DNA of 50,400 nt from Rhodospirillaceae bacterium (GTDB lineage: Bacteria > Pseudomonadota > Alphaproteobacteria > Rhodospirillales > Rhodospirillaceae): contig JADZAK010000104.1 in assembly GCA_020852595.1 (NCBI GenBank), forward strand, positions 1 through 50,400, written 5' to 3'. Positions 17,969-26,030 of this stretch are shown here, piece after piece; the first letter of the stretch is position 1; each line of letters opens with the position of its first letter. The notes under the pieces were generated by a model. The model was not told where the DNA came from. It ran no database searches and saw only the letters and a list, made by a program, of their open reading frames with translations. The translations under genes and the position numbers were made by a program.

Positions 17969-18895
17969 TCACCGCCTGAAGCCGGTGATGGCGCTGTGCA
18001 GCGCCGCCATGGCGAGCTGCGGCGATTGATCGGTGTGATGCAGGCCGAAACTCCATCCGGAACTTGCGGCGAGATCTTTCAGCGCGCTGCGGTGCGCGCC
18101 AAGTTTCTGCATATATTGCGCGCGCGCGTCCTCGGCGCGGTCGATGACGGTCGCGCCTTCCTGCTCGAGGCCCACGAAGCGCACGCGGCCCGAGAAGGGC
18201 AGTGTTTCCTCGGCGGGATCGAGCACCTGGATCATGTGTCCCTTGATCCCCGTGCGCATCAACGTGCGCAAGGATTCCGCGATCACATCGATCGGCGCCA
18301 GAAAGTCGCTGAACAATACGGCGGTCGAGTGGCGCGGCAGCGATCCGGCGAAGGACGGCATCTCGGGCGCGTTGTTCGCCGTCTTTTTACCCGAGAGGTC
18401 GGCGGTCATGGCGTCGGCAAGGTGGGCGATGGCGAGGCCGCCTGCGGTGGCGCTGCGCTGCGGGCGGCCTTCGTTCGAGAGCACGATGATGCGTTCGCCG
18501 CCGTCGACCAGAAGTTCGGCGAGCGCGAGCATCATCACCGCGGCGCGTTCGGCCTTGGTCGGCAGCTTGGGCGAGGAGCGGTAGCGCATGGAGGCCGACG
18601 TGTCGCACCACAGGCCCGCGGTTTGCGCCGCGACCCATTCACGCTCGCGCACATAGACCTGATCGAACTTCGCCGACTGGCGCCAATCGATCGCCTGCGG
18701 CGTGTCGTCCTTGGAATAAGAGCGGAACTGCCAGAAGCTGTCGCCGACACCGGCGCGCCGCCGGCCGTGGCTGCCGAGAGTCACCGAGGCCGCGATACGG
18801 CGCGCGGCGACCAGCAGCGGCGGCATGCCGGCCGCAACCGCATTCGCCTCCAAAAGAAGGCGATGTTGGTCCTCGTGCTTGGGAGCAGCCGCCAT
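17969..18895 (-). CDS. DUF58 domain protein
   Basis: A 308-residue cytoplasmic protein of the DUF58 family, usually encoded next to MoxR ATPases. The signature region is GSHGRRRAGVGDSFWQFR-Y, then DTPQAIDWRQSAK and VREREW. A degenerate VWA-like half follows (LWCDTSASMRYRS, VLFSDFLAP). The DTSAS segment resembles a MIDAS motif. The start lies just left of a composite palindromic element that separates it from moxR. The operon order moxR, DUF58, DUF4159, membrane protein is conserved in many alphaproteobacteria. Confidence 0.9.
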   Translation of the reverse strand: MAAAPKHEDQHRLLLEANAVAAGMPPLLVAARRIAASVTLGSHGRRRAGVGDSFWQFRSYSKDDTPQAIDWRQSAKFDQVYVREREWVAAQTAGLWCDTSASMRYRSSPKLPTKAERAAVMMLALAELLVDGGERIIVLSNEGRPQRSATAGGLAIAHLADAMTADLSGKKTANNAPEMPSFAGSLPRHSTAVLFSDFLAPIDVIAESLRTLMRTGIKGHMIQVLDPAEETLPFSGRVRFVGLEQEGATVIDRAEDARAQYMQKLGAHRSALKDLAASSGWSFGLHHTDQSPQLAMAALHSAITGFRR

Positions 18896-18913
18896 GGAGC
18901 ATCCTACTCTACA

Positions 18914-19077
18914 GTCATCCTCGGGCCCGCGGACGAAGGTCCGCGGATTTTTGTCCGCGCGCCTTCGCGCGATCCGAGGATCCAGGGTTGCCAGGTTCGG
19001 ATCATGCAGAGAACACGATGTTTGGGCATGGACCGCACTTCATAACCCTGGCTGCCCGGGTCGAGCCCGGACATGAC
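18914..19077. repeat. Composite double-hairpin element (copy 2), with extra nested hairpins
   Basis: It begins GTCATCCTCGG and carries nested palindromes (CGCGGACGAAGGTCCGCG and GCGCGCCTTCGCGCG) before GATCCGAGGATCCAGGGTT. After a unique stretch come AACCCTGGCTGCCCGGG-TCGAG-CCCGG and ATGAC. Outer GTCAT/ATGAC and inner CCAGGGTT/AACCCTGG arms match the other copies. It sits between moxR and the DUF58 gene inside an apparent operon. Confidence 0.75.
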
Positions 19078-19090
19078 AAAAATACCAACC

Positions 19091-20122
19091 TTACGCGGCG
19101 TCGATGCGCCCGCAGAGAGTCTCGATCAGCGCGGGCAGCGTGTGACCGTCGGCGCGCGCGCCGAAGTTCAGCGCCATGCGGTGCTGGAGCACGGGCCGCG
19201 CGAGGGCGAGCACGTCGTCCACGGACGGGGACAATCTTCCTTGCAGCAGCGCGCGGGCGCGCACGGCCTGCATCAGCGCCTGCGAGGCGCGCGGGCCGGG
19301 ACCCCAGGCCACCTGCTCTTTGACGTCCTTGATGTCGCTCGTTTCCGGGCGGCCGGCGCGGACCAGCTTCAGGATCGCGTTCACGACGCTTTCGCCGACG
19401 GGCACCTGGCGCACCAGCTTCTGCGCGTTGGCGAGGTCTTCGGCGTTGAGCACGCGCCTCGGCTCCGGGCTGTCGACGCCGGTGGTGCGCAGGATGATTT
19501 CGCGTTCGGCTTCGAAGGACGGATAGGAGATGTCGACCTGCATCAGGAAGCGGTCGAGCTGCGCTTCGGGCAGCGGATAGGTGCCTTCCTGTTCGATCGG
19601 GTTCTGCGTGGCGAGCACATGGAACGGCTGCGGCAGGGCGTGATACTGGCCGGCGATGGATACGCGGCCTTCCTGCATCGCCTGCAGAAGCGCCGACTGC
19701 GTGCGCGGGCTGGCGCGGTTGATTTCGTCGGCCATCAGGAGCTGGCAGAACACCGGGCCCTGGATGAAGCGGAAGAAGCGTTTGCCGCCAGCGTCTTCCT
19801 CGAGCACTTCGGTGCCGAGGATGTCGGCGGGCATCAGGTCGGGCGTGAACTGGACGCGCTTGTCGTCGAGACCGAGCACCACGCCAAGGGTGTGCACGAG
19901 CTTGGTCTTCGCGAGGCCGGGCACGCCGATGAGCAGCACATGGCCGCCGGCGAGCAGGGTGATGAGGCTTTCCTCGACCACCGATTCCTGACCGTAGATC
20001 ACATGATCGATGGCGGTGCGCGCCTTCTGGACGAGGTCGGCGACGCGCTCCATGTTGGCGACGGCGTTTTCGGCCGCCTTTTCCGCCTTATGATTCTCGG
20101 TCTGTGTTATCGTTGAAGCCAC
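19091..20122 (-). CDS. MoxR-family AAA+ ATPase
   Basis: A 343-residue AAA+ protein that would remodel or assemble partner proteins encoded downstream. Walker A is LLIGVPGLAKTKLVHTL (near residue 77), Walker B is LLMADEINRASPRTQ, sensor 1 is HVLATQNPIEQEGTYPLPEAQ, and an arginine-finger region AQLDRFLMQVD follows. The C-terminal lid domain contains GPRASQALMQAVRARALLQGR. Typical MoxR length. It leads the minus-strand operon and is divergent from the DUF1285 gene across 51 bp, which must hold both promoters. Confidence 0.95.
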   Translation of the reverse strand: MASTITQTENHKAEKAAENAVANMERVADLVQKARTAIDHVIYGQESVVEESLITLLAGGHVLLIGVPGLAKTKLVHTLGVVLGLDDKRVQFTPDLMPADILGTEVLEEDAGGKRFFRFIQGPVFCQLLMADEINRASPRTQSALLQAMQEGRVSIAGQYHALPQPFHVLATQNPIEQEGTYPLPEAQLDRFLMQVDISYPSFEAEREIILRTTGVDSPEPRRVLNAEDLANAQKLVRQVPVGESVVNAILKLVRAGRPETSDIKDVKEQVAWGPGPRASQALMQAVRARALLQGRLSPSVDDVLALARPVLQHRMALNFGARADGHTLPALIETLCGRIDAA

Positions 20123-20173
20123 GCGCGAACTCCACCATATGAGATCAGACTAGACTAACGTCTGCGGGGCGTT

Positions 20174-20746
20174 ATGGAACCCTCGGAACCTAACAAAACA
20201 GCAATCGAACCCGACCCCGGCGAGGCCCCGAAAGGGCCTTCCGGCGTTCAGGGGCCTGCAGCCGCAAAATTTCCGGATCTGTGCGGCGATTTTAACATGC
20301 GCATCGACCGTAACGGCACCTGGCACTACCGCGGCTCGCCGATTGGCCGCGCGGCCTTGGTCAAGTTGTTTGCAACGGTCTTGCGCCGCGACGAGGAGGG
20401 GGCCTTTTGGCTGACGACGCCCGTGGAGAACGGGCGGATCGAGGTCGAAGACGCCCCATTTATCGCGGTGGAAGTTATAGCGGAAGGCGCTGGGGCCAGC
20501 CAAGTCATACGATTTCGCACAAACGTCGACGACATCGTCACCTTGGACGCGTCCCATCCGTTGCGTGTGGAAGAAGATGCCGCCAGCGGGGAGCCGCGAC
20601 CCTATATCCATGTCCGCAAGGGCCTGGAGGCGCGCATCGCCCGCCCGGTCTTTTACCACCTGGTGGAACGCGGCGAATCATCCGCGGACGGCGCCTTCGG
20701 TGTCTGGAGCTCCGGCCGGTTCTTCGCTCTGGGTTCCCTGACATGA
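20174..20746 (+). CDS. DUF1285 protein
   Basis: A 190-residue soluble protein matching the DUF1285 pattern: DFNMRIDRNGTWHYRGSPIG near residue 44, then LVKLFATVLRRDEEGAFWLTTPVE, and a C-terminal barrel-like part ending YHLVERGE. The family has no confirmed function. An extended N-terminus (about 35 Pro/Glu-rich residues) precedes the conserved part. Its TGA overlaps the ATG of the CoA pyrophosphatase gene, so they are translationally coupled. The chain DUF1285, Nudix, DUF6111, cca is a conserved alphaproteobacterial order. Confidence 0.88.
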   Translation: MEPSEPNKTAIEPDPGEAPKGPSGVQGPAAAKFPDLCGDFNMRIDRNGTWHYRGSPIGRAALVKLFATVLRRDEEGAFWLTTPVENGRIEVEDAPFIAVEVIAEGAGASQVIRFRTNVDDIVTLDASHPLRVEEDAASGEPRPYIHVRKGLEARIARPVFYHLVERGESSADGAFGVWSSGRFFALGSLT

Positions 20747-21429
20747 GCACCGATCCGGCCCTGACACGCGCGCAGATTCGCGCGCGCCTCGCCGCGGGCC
20801 GCCCGGTGCGCCGCGCGCACGGGGATCAGGCGACGGCGGAGCGGCTGGCGGCGCAAGCCCCGATCCCGCTCGCCCCGGAGAAATACGCGTCCGCCGGCAT
20901 GCCCACCACGATCCGCACGCCGGTGGAGACGCGCATTCCCGCCGCCGTGCTGGTGCCGCTGATCGAACACAGCGGGGGGTTCACGATCCTCTTCACCCAG
21001 CGCACCGCGGGCCTCAAAGCGCACGGCGGGCAGATCTCCTTCCCCGGCGGGCGGGTCGAGCCCGATGACGCCGATGCCGTCGCGGCGGCTTTGCGGGAGA
21101 GCCGGGAGGAGGTCGGCCTCGCCAGCGGTGAGGTGGAGGTGCTCGGACGTCTCGACCCCTATGTCACGGTGACGGGATACGAGGTCATCCCCATCGTCGG
21201 CGCGGTGCGCCCACCGCTCCGGGTGAAGGCCGACCCTGTCGAAGTGGCCGAGATTTTCGAGGTGCCGCTGTCGTTCTTCCTCGATCCGGTCAATCACCAG
21301 CGCCACAGCCGCGTCGCCGACGGCGTCACGCGCGCCTACTACGCCATGCCTTACGGTGATCGCTATATCTGGGGCGCGACCGCGGGTATGCTGTTGAACC
21401 TGTATGATGTGCTGGTGGGTGGTGATTGA
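20743..21429 (+). CDS. CoA pyrophosphatase (Nudix hydrolase)
   Basis: A 228-residue Nudix enzyme expected to split CoA and its derivatives into phosphopantetheine and 3',5'-ADP. The Nudix box sits near residues 99-125: GGQISFPGGRVEPDDAD followed by ALRESREEVGL, the CoA-pyrophosphatase form. The C-terminal VPLSFFLDPVNH and YYAMPYGDRYIWGATAGML are typical of the NudL-like subgroup. An Arg-rich N-terminal extension (residues 1-60) precedes it. The ATG at 20743 is fixed by the ATGA overlap with DUF1285. Confidence 0.92.
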   Translation: MSTDPALTRAQIRARLAAGRPVRRAHGDQATAERLAAQAPIPLAPEKYASAGMPTTIRTPVETRIPAAVLVPLIEHSGGFTILFTQRTAGLKAHGGQISFPGGRVEPDDADAVAAALRESREEVGLASGEVEVLGRLDPYVTVTGYEVIPIVGAVRPPLRVKADPVEVAEIFEVPLSFFLDPVNHQRHSRVADGVTRAYYAMPYGDRYIWGATAGMLLNLYDVLVGGD

Positions 21430-21438
21430 ATAATCCCT

Positions 21439-21468
21439 GTCGTCGCCCGGTTCAGCCGGGCAATGACA
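21439..21468. repeat. Solo palindromic half-element
   Basis: GTCGTCGCCCGG-TTCA-GCCGGGCAATGAC folds into a short hairpin with GTC/GAC outer ends, a degenerate relative of the composite elements. It lies between the CoA pyrophosphatase and DUF6111 genes. Confidence 0.55.
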
Positions 21469-21487
21469 ATACAGACAAGGCTAAACC

Positions 21488-21781
21488 GTGATCCGAGCCC
21501 TCTTCACATATGTCGTTCCGTTCCTGCTGCCGATCGTGACCTATTCCTTCTGGGTCTGGTGGCGCACGCGCTATGTGGCCGCGCACGGCGGTGAAGCGCC
21601 GGCCTTCGAGAAAGGCCCGTGGCCGCTGATGTTGTTCATCGGCGCGGTGTTCGCGCTGATCGTGCTGGGCTTCACCGCGTTCCTCGACAGCAATTCACCC
21701 GATGAAGGCGAGTATGTGCCGCCGCGCGTGGTGAACGGCGAGATTGTCCCGGGCCATATCGAGCCCAGGAAAGCCCCTTGA
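21488..21781 (+). CDS. DUF6111 small membrane protein
   Basis: A 97-residue protein with two hydrophobic helices (about residues 4-24 and 45-66), joined by a cytoplasmic loop WRTRYVAAHGGEAPAFEKGPW. The tail is acidic and proline-rich: SPDEGEYVPPRVVNGEIVPG. This pattern fits DUF6111, which typically precedes cca in alphaproteobacteria. The function is unknown. Its stop overlaps the proposed TTG start of cca by 3 nt (TTGA), so expression is probably coupled. Confidence 0.85.
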   Translation: MIRALFTYVVPFLLPIVTYSFWVWWRTRYVAAHGGEAPAFEKGPWPLMLFIGAVFALIVLGFTAFLDSNSPDEGEYVPPRVVNGEIVPGHIEPRKAP

Positions 21782-22995
21782 CCCCAGGCTGGCTCACGAG
21801 CCGCGAGGCCGTGCGCCTGTTCGAGGCGCTCGGCGCGCCGGCGGTGGACGCGCGCGTGGTCGGCGGCTGCGTGCGCAACCATGTGATGGGTTTTCCCGTC
21901 GGCGAGATCGACGCCGCGACGCCGGAAACACCCGACGCGGTCATGCAGCGCCTGGCAAACGCGGGCGTGCGCGTCATTCCGACCGGTCTCGATCACGGCA
22001 CCGTCACGGCGCTGATCGGCGACCGCTCCTTCGAGATCACGAGCCTGCGCCGCGATACCGCCTGCGATGGGCGCCATGCGGCGGTGGAATTCACGAGGGA
22101 CTGGAAAGAAGACGCGCGGCGGCGCGATTTCACCTTCAATGCCATGTCGATGCGCGGCGACGGCGAGCTGTTCGATTATTTCGGCGGGCTGGGTGACGCC
22201 GAAGCAGGCCGCGTGAAATTCGTCGGCGATCCCGGCGACCGCATTCAGGAAGACTACTTGCGTATCCTCAGGCTGTTTCGCTTTTACGCCTGGTATGGAC
22301 GCACGAGTCTCGACAGCGCGACTCTCGCCGCGTGCCGTACGCATGCGCACGGTCTCACGCGCCTTTCGGTCGAACGCGTTCAGTCCGAGATCATCAAGAC
22401 CTTGGCCGCGCCCGCGCCCGCGCAAGTCCTGACGTTGATGCAGGGGTGCGGCGTGCTGACGGCGATATTGCCGGAAATCACCGATCTGTCGCGCCTTGCC
22501 GCGCTCGCGCGGGTTGAAAGCGCGGTCGCCGCGTCGACGGACTGGCGCCGGCGTCTCGCGGCCTGCGTCACGGAAAGCGACGCCGAGGCTTTGGCGCAGC
22601 GTTTGAAGTTCTCGGCGGCGGATCGCTTGCGTCTCGTGCGCCTCACAGCCGCGGAGCCACGGCTCGACGCGGCGACGCCGGCCGCGCAGGTGCGCGCGGC
22701 GCTTTATCGTCACGGCTCCGACATGATCTATGACCGCGTGCTGCTTGCCTGGGCGCTGGCCCGCACGCGCGGCGGCGCCGACGACGGTTGGATGGATCAG
22801 CTTGGCCATGTCGCGGCGTGGCGGCCGCGGTCCTTGCCGGTCTCAGGCGCGGACGTGCTCGCTCTCGGCATCCCGCAAAGCCCCCGCGTCGGCCAGATTC
22901 TCGGCGCCGTCGAAGCGTGGTGGATCGCGCGCGATTTCGCGCCCAGCCGCGAAGACACCCTCCAGGAACTGCGGCGACAGGCCGCTAAACTTTAG
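21778..22995 (+). CDS. cca: CCA tRNA nucleotidyltransferase / poly(A)-polymerase family
   Basis: A 405-residue class II nucleotidyltransferase that would add or repair the CCA end of tRNAs. The N-terminal head has VVGGCVRNHVMGFPVGEID, HGTVTALIGDRSFEITSLRRD and the NTP-selecting region RRRDFTFNAMSM. QEDYLRILRLFRFYAWYG leads into the helical body. The usual catalytic Asp-x-Asp after the GG motif reads Glu-Ile-Asp here. The start is the TTG at 21778, which overlaps the DUF6111 stop; no ATG lies near the conserved N-terminus. The tRNA-Gln in this window already encodes CCA, so the enzyme may mainly repair ends. Confidence 0.9.
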   Translation: MTPGWLTSREAVRLFEALGAPAVDARVVGGCVRNHVMGFPVGEIDAATPETPDAVMQRLANAGVRVIPTGLDHGTVTALIGDRSFEITSLRRDTACDGRHAAVEFTRDWKEDARRRDFTFNAMSMRGDGELFDYFGGLGDAEAGRVKFVGDPGDRIQEDYLRILRLFRFYAWYGRTSLDSATLAACRTHAHGLTRLSVERVQSEIIKTLAAPAPAQVLTLMQGCGVLTAILPEITDLSRLAALARVESAVAASTDWRRRLAACVTESDAEALAQRLKFSAADRLRLVRLTAAEPRLDAATPAAQVRAALYRHGSDMIYDRVLLAWALARTRGGADDGWMDQLGHVAAWRPRSLPVSGADVLALGIPQSPRVGQILGAVEAWWIARDFAPSREDTLQELRRQAAKL

Positions 22996-23004
22996 CTCCC
23001 ACGC

Positions 23005-23036
23005 CCGTCACCCTGGGCATACGCCCAGGGTGACGG
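23005..23036. repeat. Solo palindrome after cca
   Basis: CCGTCACCCTGGGC-ATAC-GCCCAGGGTGACGG is a perfect 14-bp-arm hairpin of the same GTCA/TGAC family as the composite elements. It lies 9 nt after the cca stop and could also serve as a transcript end, although no T-run follows. Confidence 0.75.
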
Positions 23037-23056
23037 CTGGAGGTATTTCGGTACTC

Positions 23057-23268
23057 AAAATGATAGCGGCCCTGCAGGGGACCACGGACCCGCTACGCGG
23101 GTCCGTCATCAAAATGTTTGTTCCCCTGCAGTGCGGGCCTCGCACGTCCCAAAATGATAGCGGCCCTGCAGGGGACCACGGACCCGCTACGCGGGGCCGT
23201 CATCAAAATGTTTGTTCCCCTGCAGTGCGGGCCTCGCATGTCCCAAAATGATAGCGGCCCTGCAGGGG
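23057..23268. repeat. 94-bp tandem repeat, 2.25 copies
   Basis: Units start at 23057, 23151 and 23245 (AAAATGATAGCGGCCCTGC), an exact 94-bp period. The first two units are nearly identical; the third stops after about 24 bp. Each full unit contains the palindrome CCCTGCAGGG, a hairpin GGACCCGC-TAC-GCGGGTCC (one change in copy 2), and a second CCCCTGCAG near AAAATGTTTG. Since 94 is not a multiple of three and stops occur in all frames, it is not coding. The third copy ends in its own hairpin, GCGGCCCTG/CAGGGCCGC. The 192 nt that follow, up to trmL, hold no gene I can support. Confidence 0.9.
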
Positions 23269-23460
23269 AACAGGGCCGCTTCTCAATGGACTCTGGAGGG
23301 GGGCCAGGTCCTTGCCTGTCGTATCCGGACTTCGAGGGGAACTAGGTCCGGATCGCTGACGGTAAGGAAATAGTACGCCCCGCCTCCTTCCAGGACCATG
23401 GTGAAGCTGTGAATTTCTTGTCATGGACAACGCCCCGTTGTAAGCGGCCGGTAACCCACT

Positions 23461-23934
23461 CTAAAGCGTTGTTTTTCCAGTGAAAAATCCGAGCTGCCGG
23501 AGCGCTTCGGTGAGCACGATTGCCGCCGCGGTTGTTACGTTCAGGGAGCGCATTTCGGCGGCCATGGGAATCCGCACGGCGGCGTCCGCCGCGGCCACCA
23601 CGTCCGCAGGGACTCCCCGGCTTTCCCGGCCCAAAAGCAGGCTGTCCCCGGCTTCGAACACAAAGTCCGCATAGGGGACCGCCCCGGCGGTGGTCAGGAG
23701 AATCAGGCGCGTGCCGGGCTGGGCCCGCAAGTTCGCCAGATAAGTGTCCCAGGAGGTGTGCCGGACCAGCTCGCAAGAGGCGCCGTAATCCATCGCGGTA
23801 CGCTTTAAACGCTTGTCATCGAAGGAAAAGCCGCAGGGTTCGATGACGTCCACCGGCACCCGGAAACAGGCCCCCAGACGCAGCATCGCCCCGGTATTCT
23901 GGGGGATATCGGGCTGGTAGAGGGCAAGGCGCAT
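23461..23934 (-). CDS. trmL: tRNA (cytidine/uridine-34 2'-O)-methyltransferase
   Basis: A 157-residue SPOUT methyltransferase that methylates the wobble ribose of certain leucine tRNAs. Visible signatures are [16 protein letters not shown] at the N-terminus, the [15 protein letters not shown] segment, and the trefoil-knot SAM-binding motifs [11 protein letters not shown] and [20 protein letters not shown]. Length is exactly that of TrmL. It is divergent from the petABC operon; the 305-nt gap between them holds a terminator-like hairpin and the petA leader. Confidence 0.95.
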   Translation of the reverse strand: MRLALYQPDIPQNTGAMLRLGACFRVPVDVIEPCGFSFDDKRLKRTAMDYGASCELVRHTSWDTYLANLRAQPGTRLILLTTAGAVPYADFVFEAGDSLLLGRESRGVPADVVAAADAAVRIPMAAEMRSLNVTTAAAIVLTEALRQLGFFTGKTTL

Positions 23935-24035
23935 CGGCTCTCCGGGGTCACAAAAATATGCGGTCGGCGGCCGCCGATGGCGGCGGATTTTTGCGGATAA
24001 TTCAATCCCTTATCCTGCAAAGCAGGCCGCGAACC

Positions 24036-24064
24036 ACAGCCCTTTTCAAGGGGGGCTTTTTATT
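24036..24064 (+). terminator. Terminator-like hairpin in the petABC leader
   Basis: AGCCCTT-TTC-AAGGGGGGCT followed by TTTTTATT looks like an intrinsic terminator on the plus strand, about 175 nt before petA. No plus-strand gene ends just upstream. It could terminate a short leader RNA or act in attenuation of the bc1 operon. The stem has a bulge, so strength is uncertain. Confidence 0.45.
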
Positions 24065-24239
24065 CTATACCCCGGGCACTGAAAACCCTTGTGCTTCCGC
24101 CGGTTGGGGCCGGTTCGGACATAGGGGGAAACAATGGTTCAACCCGCTGCCGACCCCTTTTCGGGACGTGGAGCCGAAAGGGAACAGGTCGCTGCGGCGC
24201 GGAATAAGAGCCGTTGGGGGTCTAGGAAGGAATTACATC

Positions 24240-24791
24240 ATGGCGAATACGGCACATGCTCATGCTGCCGCAGCGCAGGGCGAAACCCGGCGCGACTTCT
24301 TGTTGCACTCGACCATAGCTGTCGGCGCCGTCGGTACGGCGATGATGGTCTGGCCGCTGATTCACAGCATGAATCCAGCCGCCGATACGCTGGCTCTTGC
24401 CACCTCTGAATTCTCCATCGCCGGGATCGCCGAAGGCTCCGGCATCACGGTGGTCTGGCGCGGTAAGCCGGTGTTCGTGCGTCATCGCACCGCCGCTGAA
24501 ATCGAGCAGGCCAAGAAGGACGACACCGCGGACCTGCGCGATCCGATGACCGATGCGAAGCGCGCCCAGAAGCCCGAGTACCTGATCCTCGTCGGCGTCT
24601 GCACGCACCTCGGCTGCATCCCGCTCGGCATGAAGCCGTCCGAGCCGCGCGGCGAATACGGCGGCTGGTTCTGCCCCTGCCATGGCTCGCACTACGATAC
24701 GTCGGGCCGCATCCGCAAAGGTCCCGCGCCGCTCAATCTGGCGGTGCCGCCGTACCAGTACATCAACGACACGACCGTGCGCGTCGGTTAA
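24240..24791 (+). CDS. petA: Ubiquinol-cytochrome c reductase Rieske iron-sulfur subunit
   Basis: A 183-residue subunit of the bc1 complex that passes electrons from ubiquinol to cytochrome c1. The N-terminal twin-arginine signal anchor is TRRDFLLHS plus a helix (residues 17-43). The 2Fe-2S ligands are Cys121 and His123 in CTHLGCIP and Cys145 and His148 in [10 protein letters not shown]. Cys126 and Cys147 would form the stabilising disulfide. The ATG at 24240 follows a good ribosome site (AGGAAGG, 24223 on). Open codons run further upstream but lack any signal sequence. It is first gene of petABC. Confidence 0.97.
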   Translation: MANTAHAHAAAAQGETRRDFLLHSTIAVGAVGTAMMVWPLIHSMNPAADTLALATSEFSIAGIAEGSGITVVWRGKPVFVRHRTAAEIEQAKKDDTADLRDPMTDAKRAQKPEYLILVGVCTHLGCIPLGMKPSEPRGEYGGWFCPCHGSHYDTSGRIRKGPAPLNLAVPPYQYINDTTVRVG

Positions 24792-24805
24792 GGGGAGCAT
24801 TACTA

Positions 24806-26026
24806 ATGAGCACGGAAAAAAGCCGTCTGATGAAAGCCTGGGAATGGCATGAGCAGCGCCTCCCGATCGGTAGCTTCCTCGATCACTCCCTGGGCTCCAA
24901 GTATCCCGCGCCGAAGAACCTGAACTACTGGTGGAACTTCGGCTCGCTGGCTCTCTTCATGCTGGTGACGATGATCATCACCGGCGTCTTCCTCGCCATG
25001 AACTACACCGCGCACGTCACGCTGGCCTTCAACAGCGTCGAGCGCATCATGCGCGATGTGAACAATGGCTGGCTCATTCGCTACATGCACTCGAATGGCG
25101 CCTCGTTCTTCTTCATCGTCGTCTACATCCATATCTTCCGCGGTCTCTATTACGGTTCCTACAAGCCGCCGCGCGAAGTGCTGTGGTGGATGGGCGTGGT
25201 GATCTATCTGCTCATGATGGCCACCGCCTTCATGGGTTACGTGCTCCCCTGGGGCCAGATGAGCTTCTGGGGCGCGACCGTCATCACCAACCTGTTCTCG
25301 GCGATCCCGGGCGTGGGCGACGCGATCGTCACCCTGCTGTGGGGCGGCTTCTCGGTCGACAACCCGACGCTGAACCGCTTCTTCGCCCTGCACTACCTGC
25401 TGCCGTTCGTCATCGTCGGCGTGGTGTTCATCCACATCTGGGCGCTGCATGTGCCCGGCTCGAACAATCCGCTCGGCATCGACGCGGCGCCCGCCGACAA
25501 GATCCCGTTCTTCCCGTACTACGTGGCGAAGGACGTGTTCGGTCTCGGCGTGTTCCTGATGGTGTACTTCGCGGTCGTGTTCTGGGCGCCCAACATGATG
25601 GGCGATCCGCTGAACTACGTGCCGGCGAATCCGATGGTCACGCCGCCGCACATCGTGCCGGAATGGTACTACCTGCCGTTCTACGCGATCCTGCGCGCGA
25701 TCCCGGACAAGCTCCTGGGCGTGGTCGCGATGTTCGGCTCGATCCTCATCCTGTTCGTGCTGCCCTGGCTCGACCGTCACCCGGTCCGCTCGGCGTCGTT
25801 CCGCCCGATCTTCCGGATCTTCTTCTGGATCTTCCTGGCGAACGGCCTGATGCTCGGCTGGTGCGGCGCGCAGCTTGCCGAAGGCCTCCCGCTGATCCTC
25901 AGCCGTATCGGCACCTTCTGGTACTTCTTCCACTTCATCGTGCTTCTGCCGCTGTTGTCGTGGATCGAGACCCCGAAGCCGCTGCCGGCGAGCATCAGCC
26001 AACCTGTCCTGTCTCCCGCGGAGTAG
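24806..26026 (+). CDS. petB: Cytochrome b subunit of the bc1 complex
   Basis: A 406-residue integral membrane protein that carries the two b haems and both quinone sites. Eight or nine helices are visible. Conserved pieces include [20 protein letters not shown], the first haem-ligand helix [40 protein letters not shown], and the Qo-site PEWYYLPFY. Length and order are those of a fused alphaproteobacterial cytochrome b. It starts 14 nt after petA and ends 4 nt before petC. Confidence 0.98.
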   Translation: MSTEKSRLMKAWEWHEQRLPIGSFLDHSLGSKYPAPKNLNYWWNFGSLALFMLVTMIITGVFLAMNYTAHVTLAFNSVERIMRDVNNGWLIRYMHSNGASFFFIVVYIHIFRGLYYGSYKPPREVLWWMGVVIYLLMMATAFMGYVLPWGQMSFWGATVITNLFSAIPGVGDAIVTLLWGGFSVDNPTLNRFFALHYLLPFVIVGVVFIHIWALHVPGSNNPLGIDAAPADKIPFFPYYVAKDVFGLGVFLMVYFAVVFWAPNMMGDPLNYVPANPMVTPPHIVPEWYYLPFYAILRAIPDKLLGVVAMFGSILILFVLPWLDRHPVRSASFRPIFRIFFWIFLANGLMLGWCGAQLAEGLPLILSRIGTFWYFFHFIVLLPLLSWIETPKPLPASISQPVLSPAE

Positions 26027-26030
26027 TGCC

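Noticed and set aside
12924-19045. Very long plus-strand open frames (771 and 725 codons) opposite the moxR-locus genes
   Set aside because: They are antisense to conserved domains with correct motifs and overlapping starts, and the products are low-complexity.
23057-23268. Possible CRISPR array
   Set aside because: Units are directly adjacent with a 94-bp period and no unique spacers, and no cas genes are nearby.
24134-24409. A short gene overlapping petA in another frame
   Set aside because: It has a fair ribosome site but overlaps the petA signal region and has no recognisable protein features. It is kept only as part of a possible leader.
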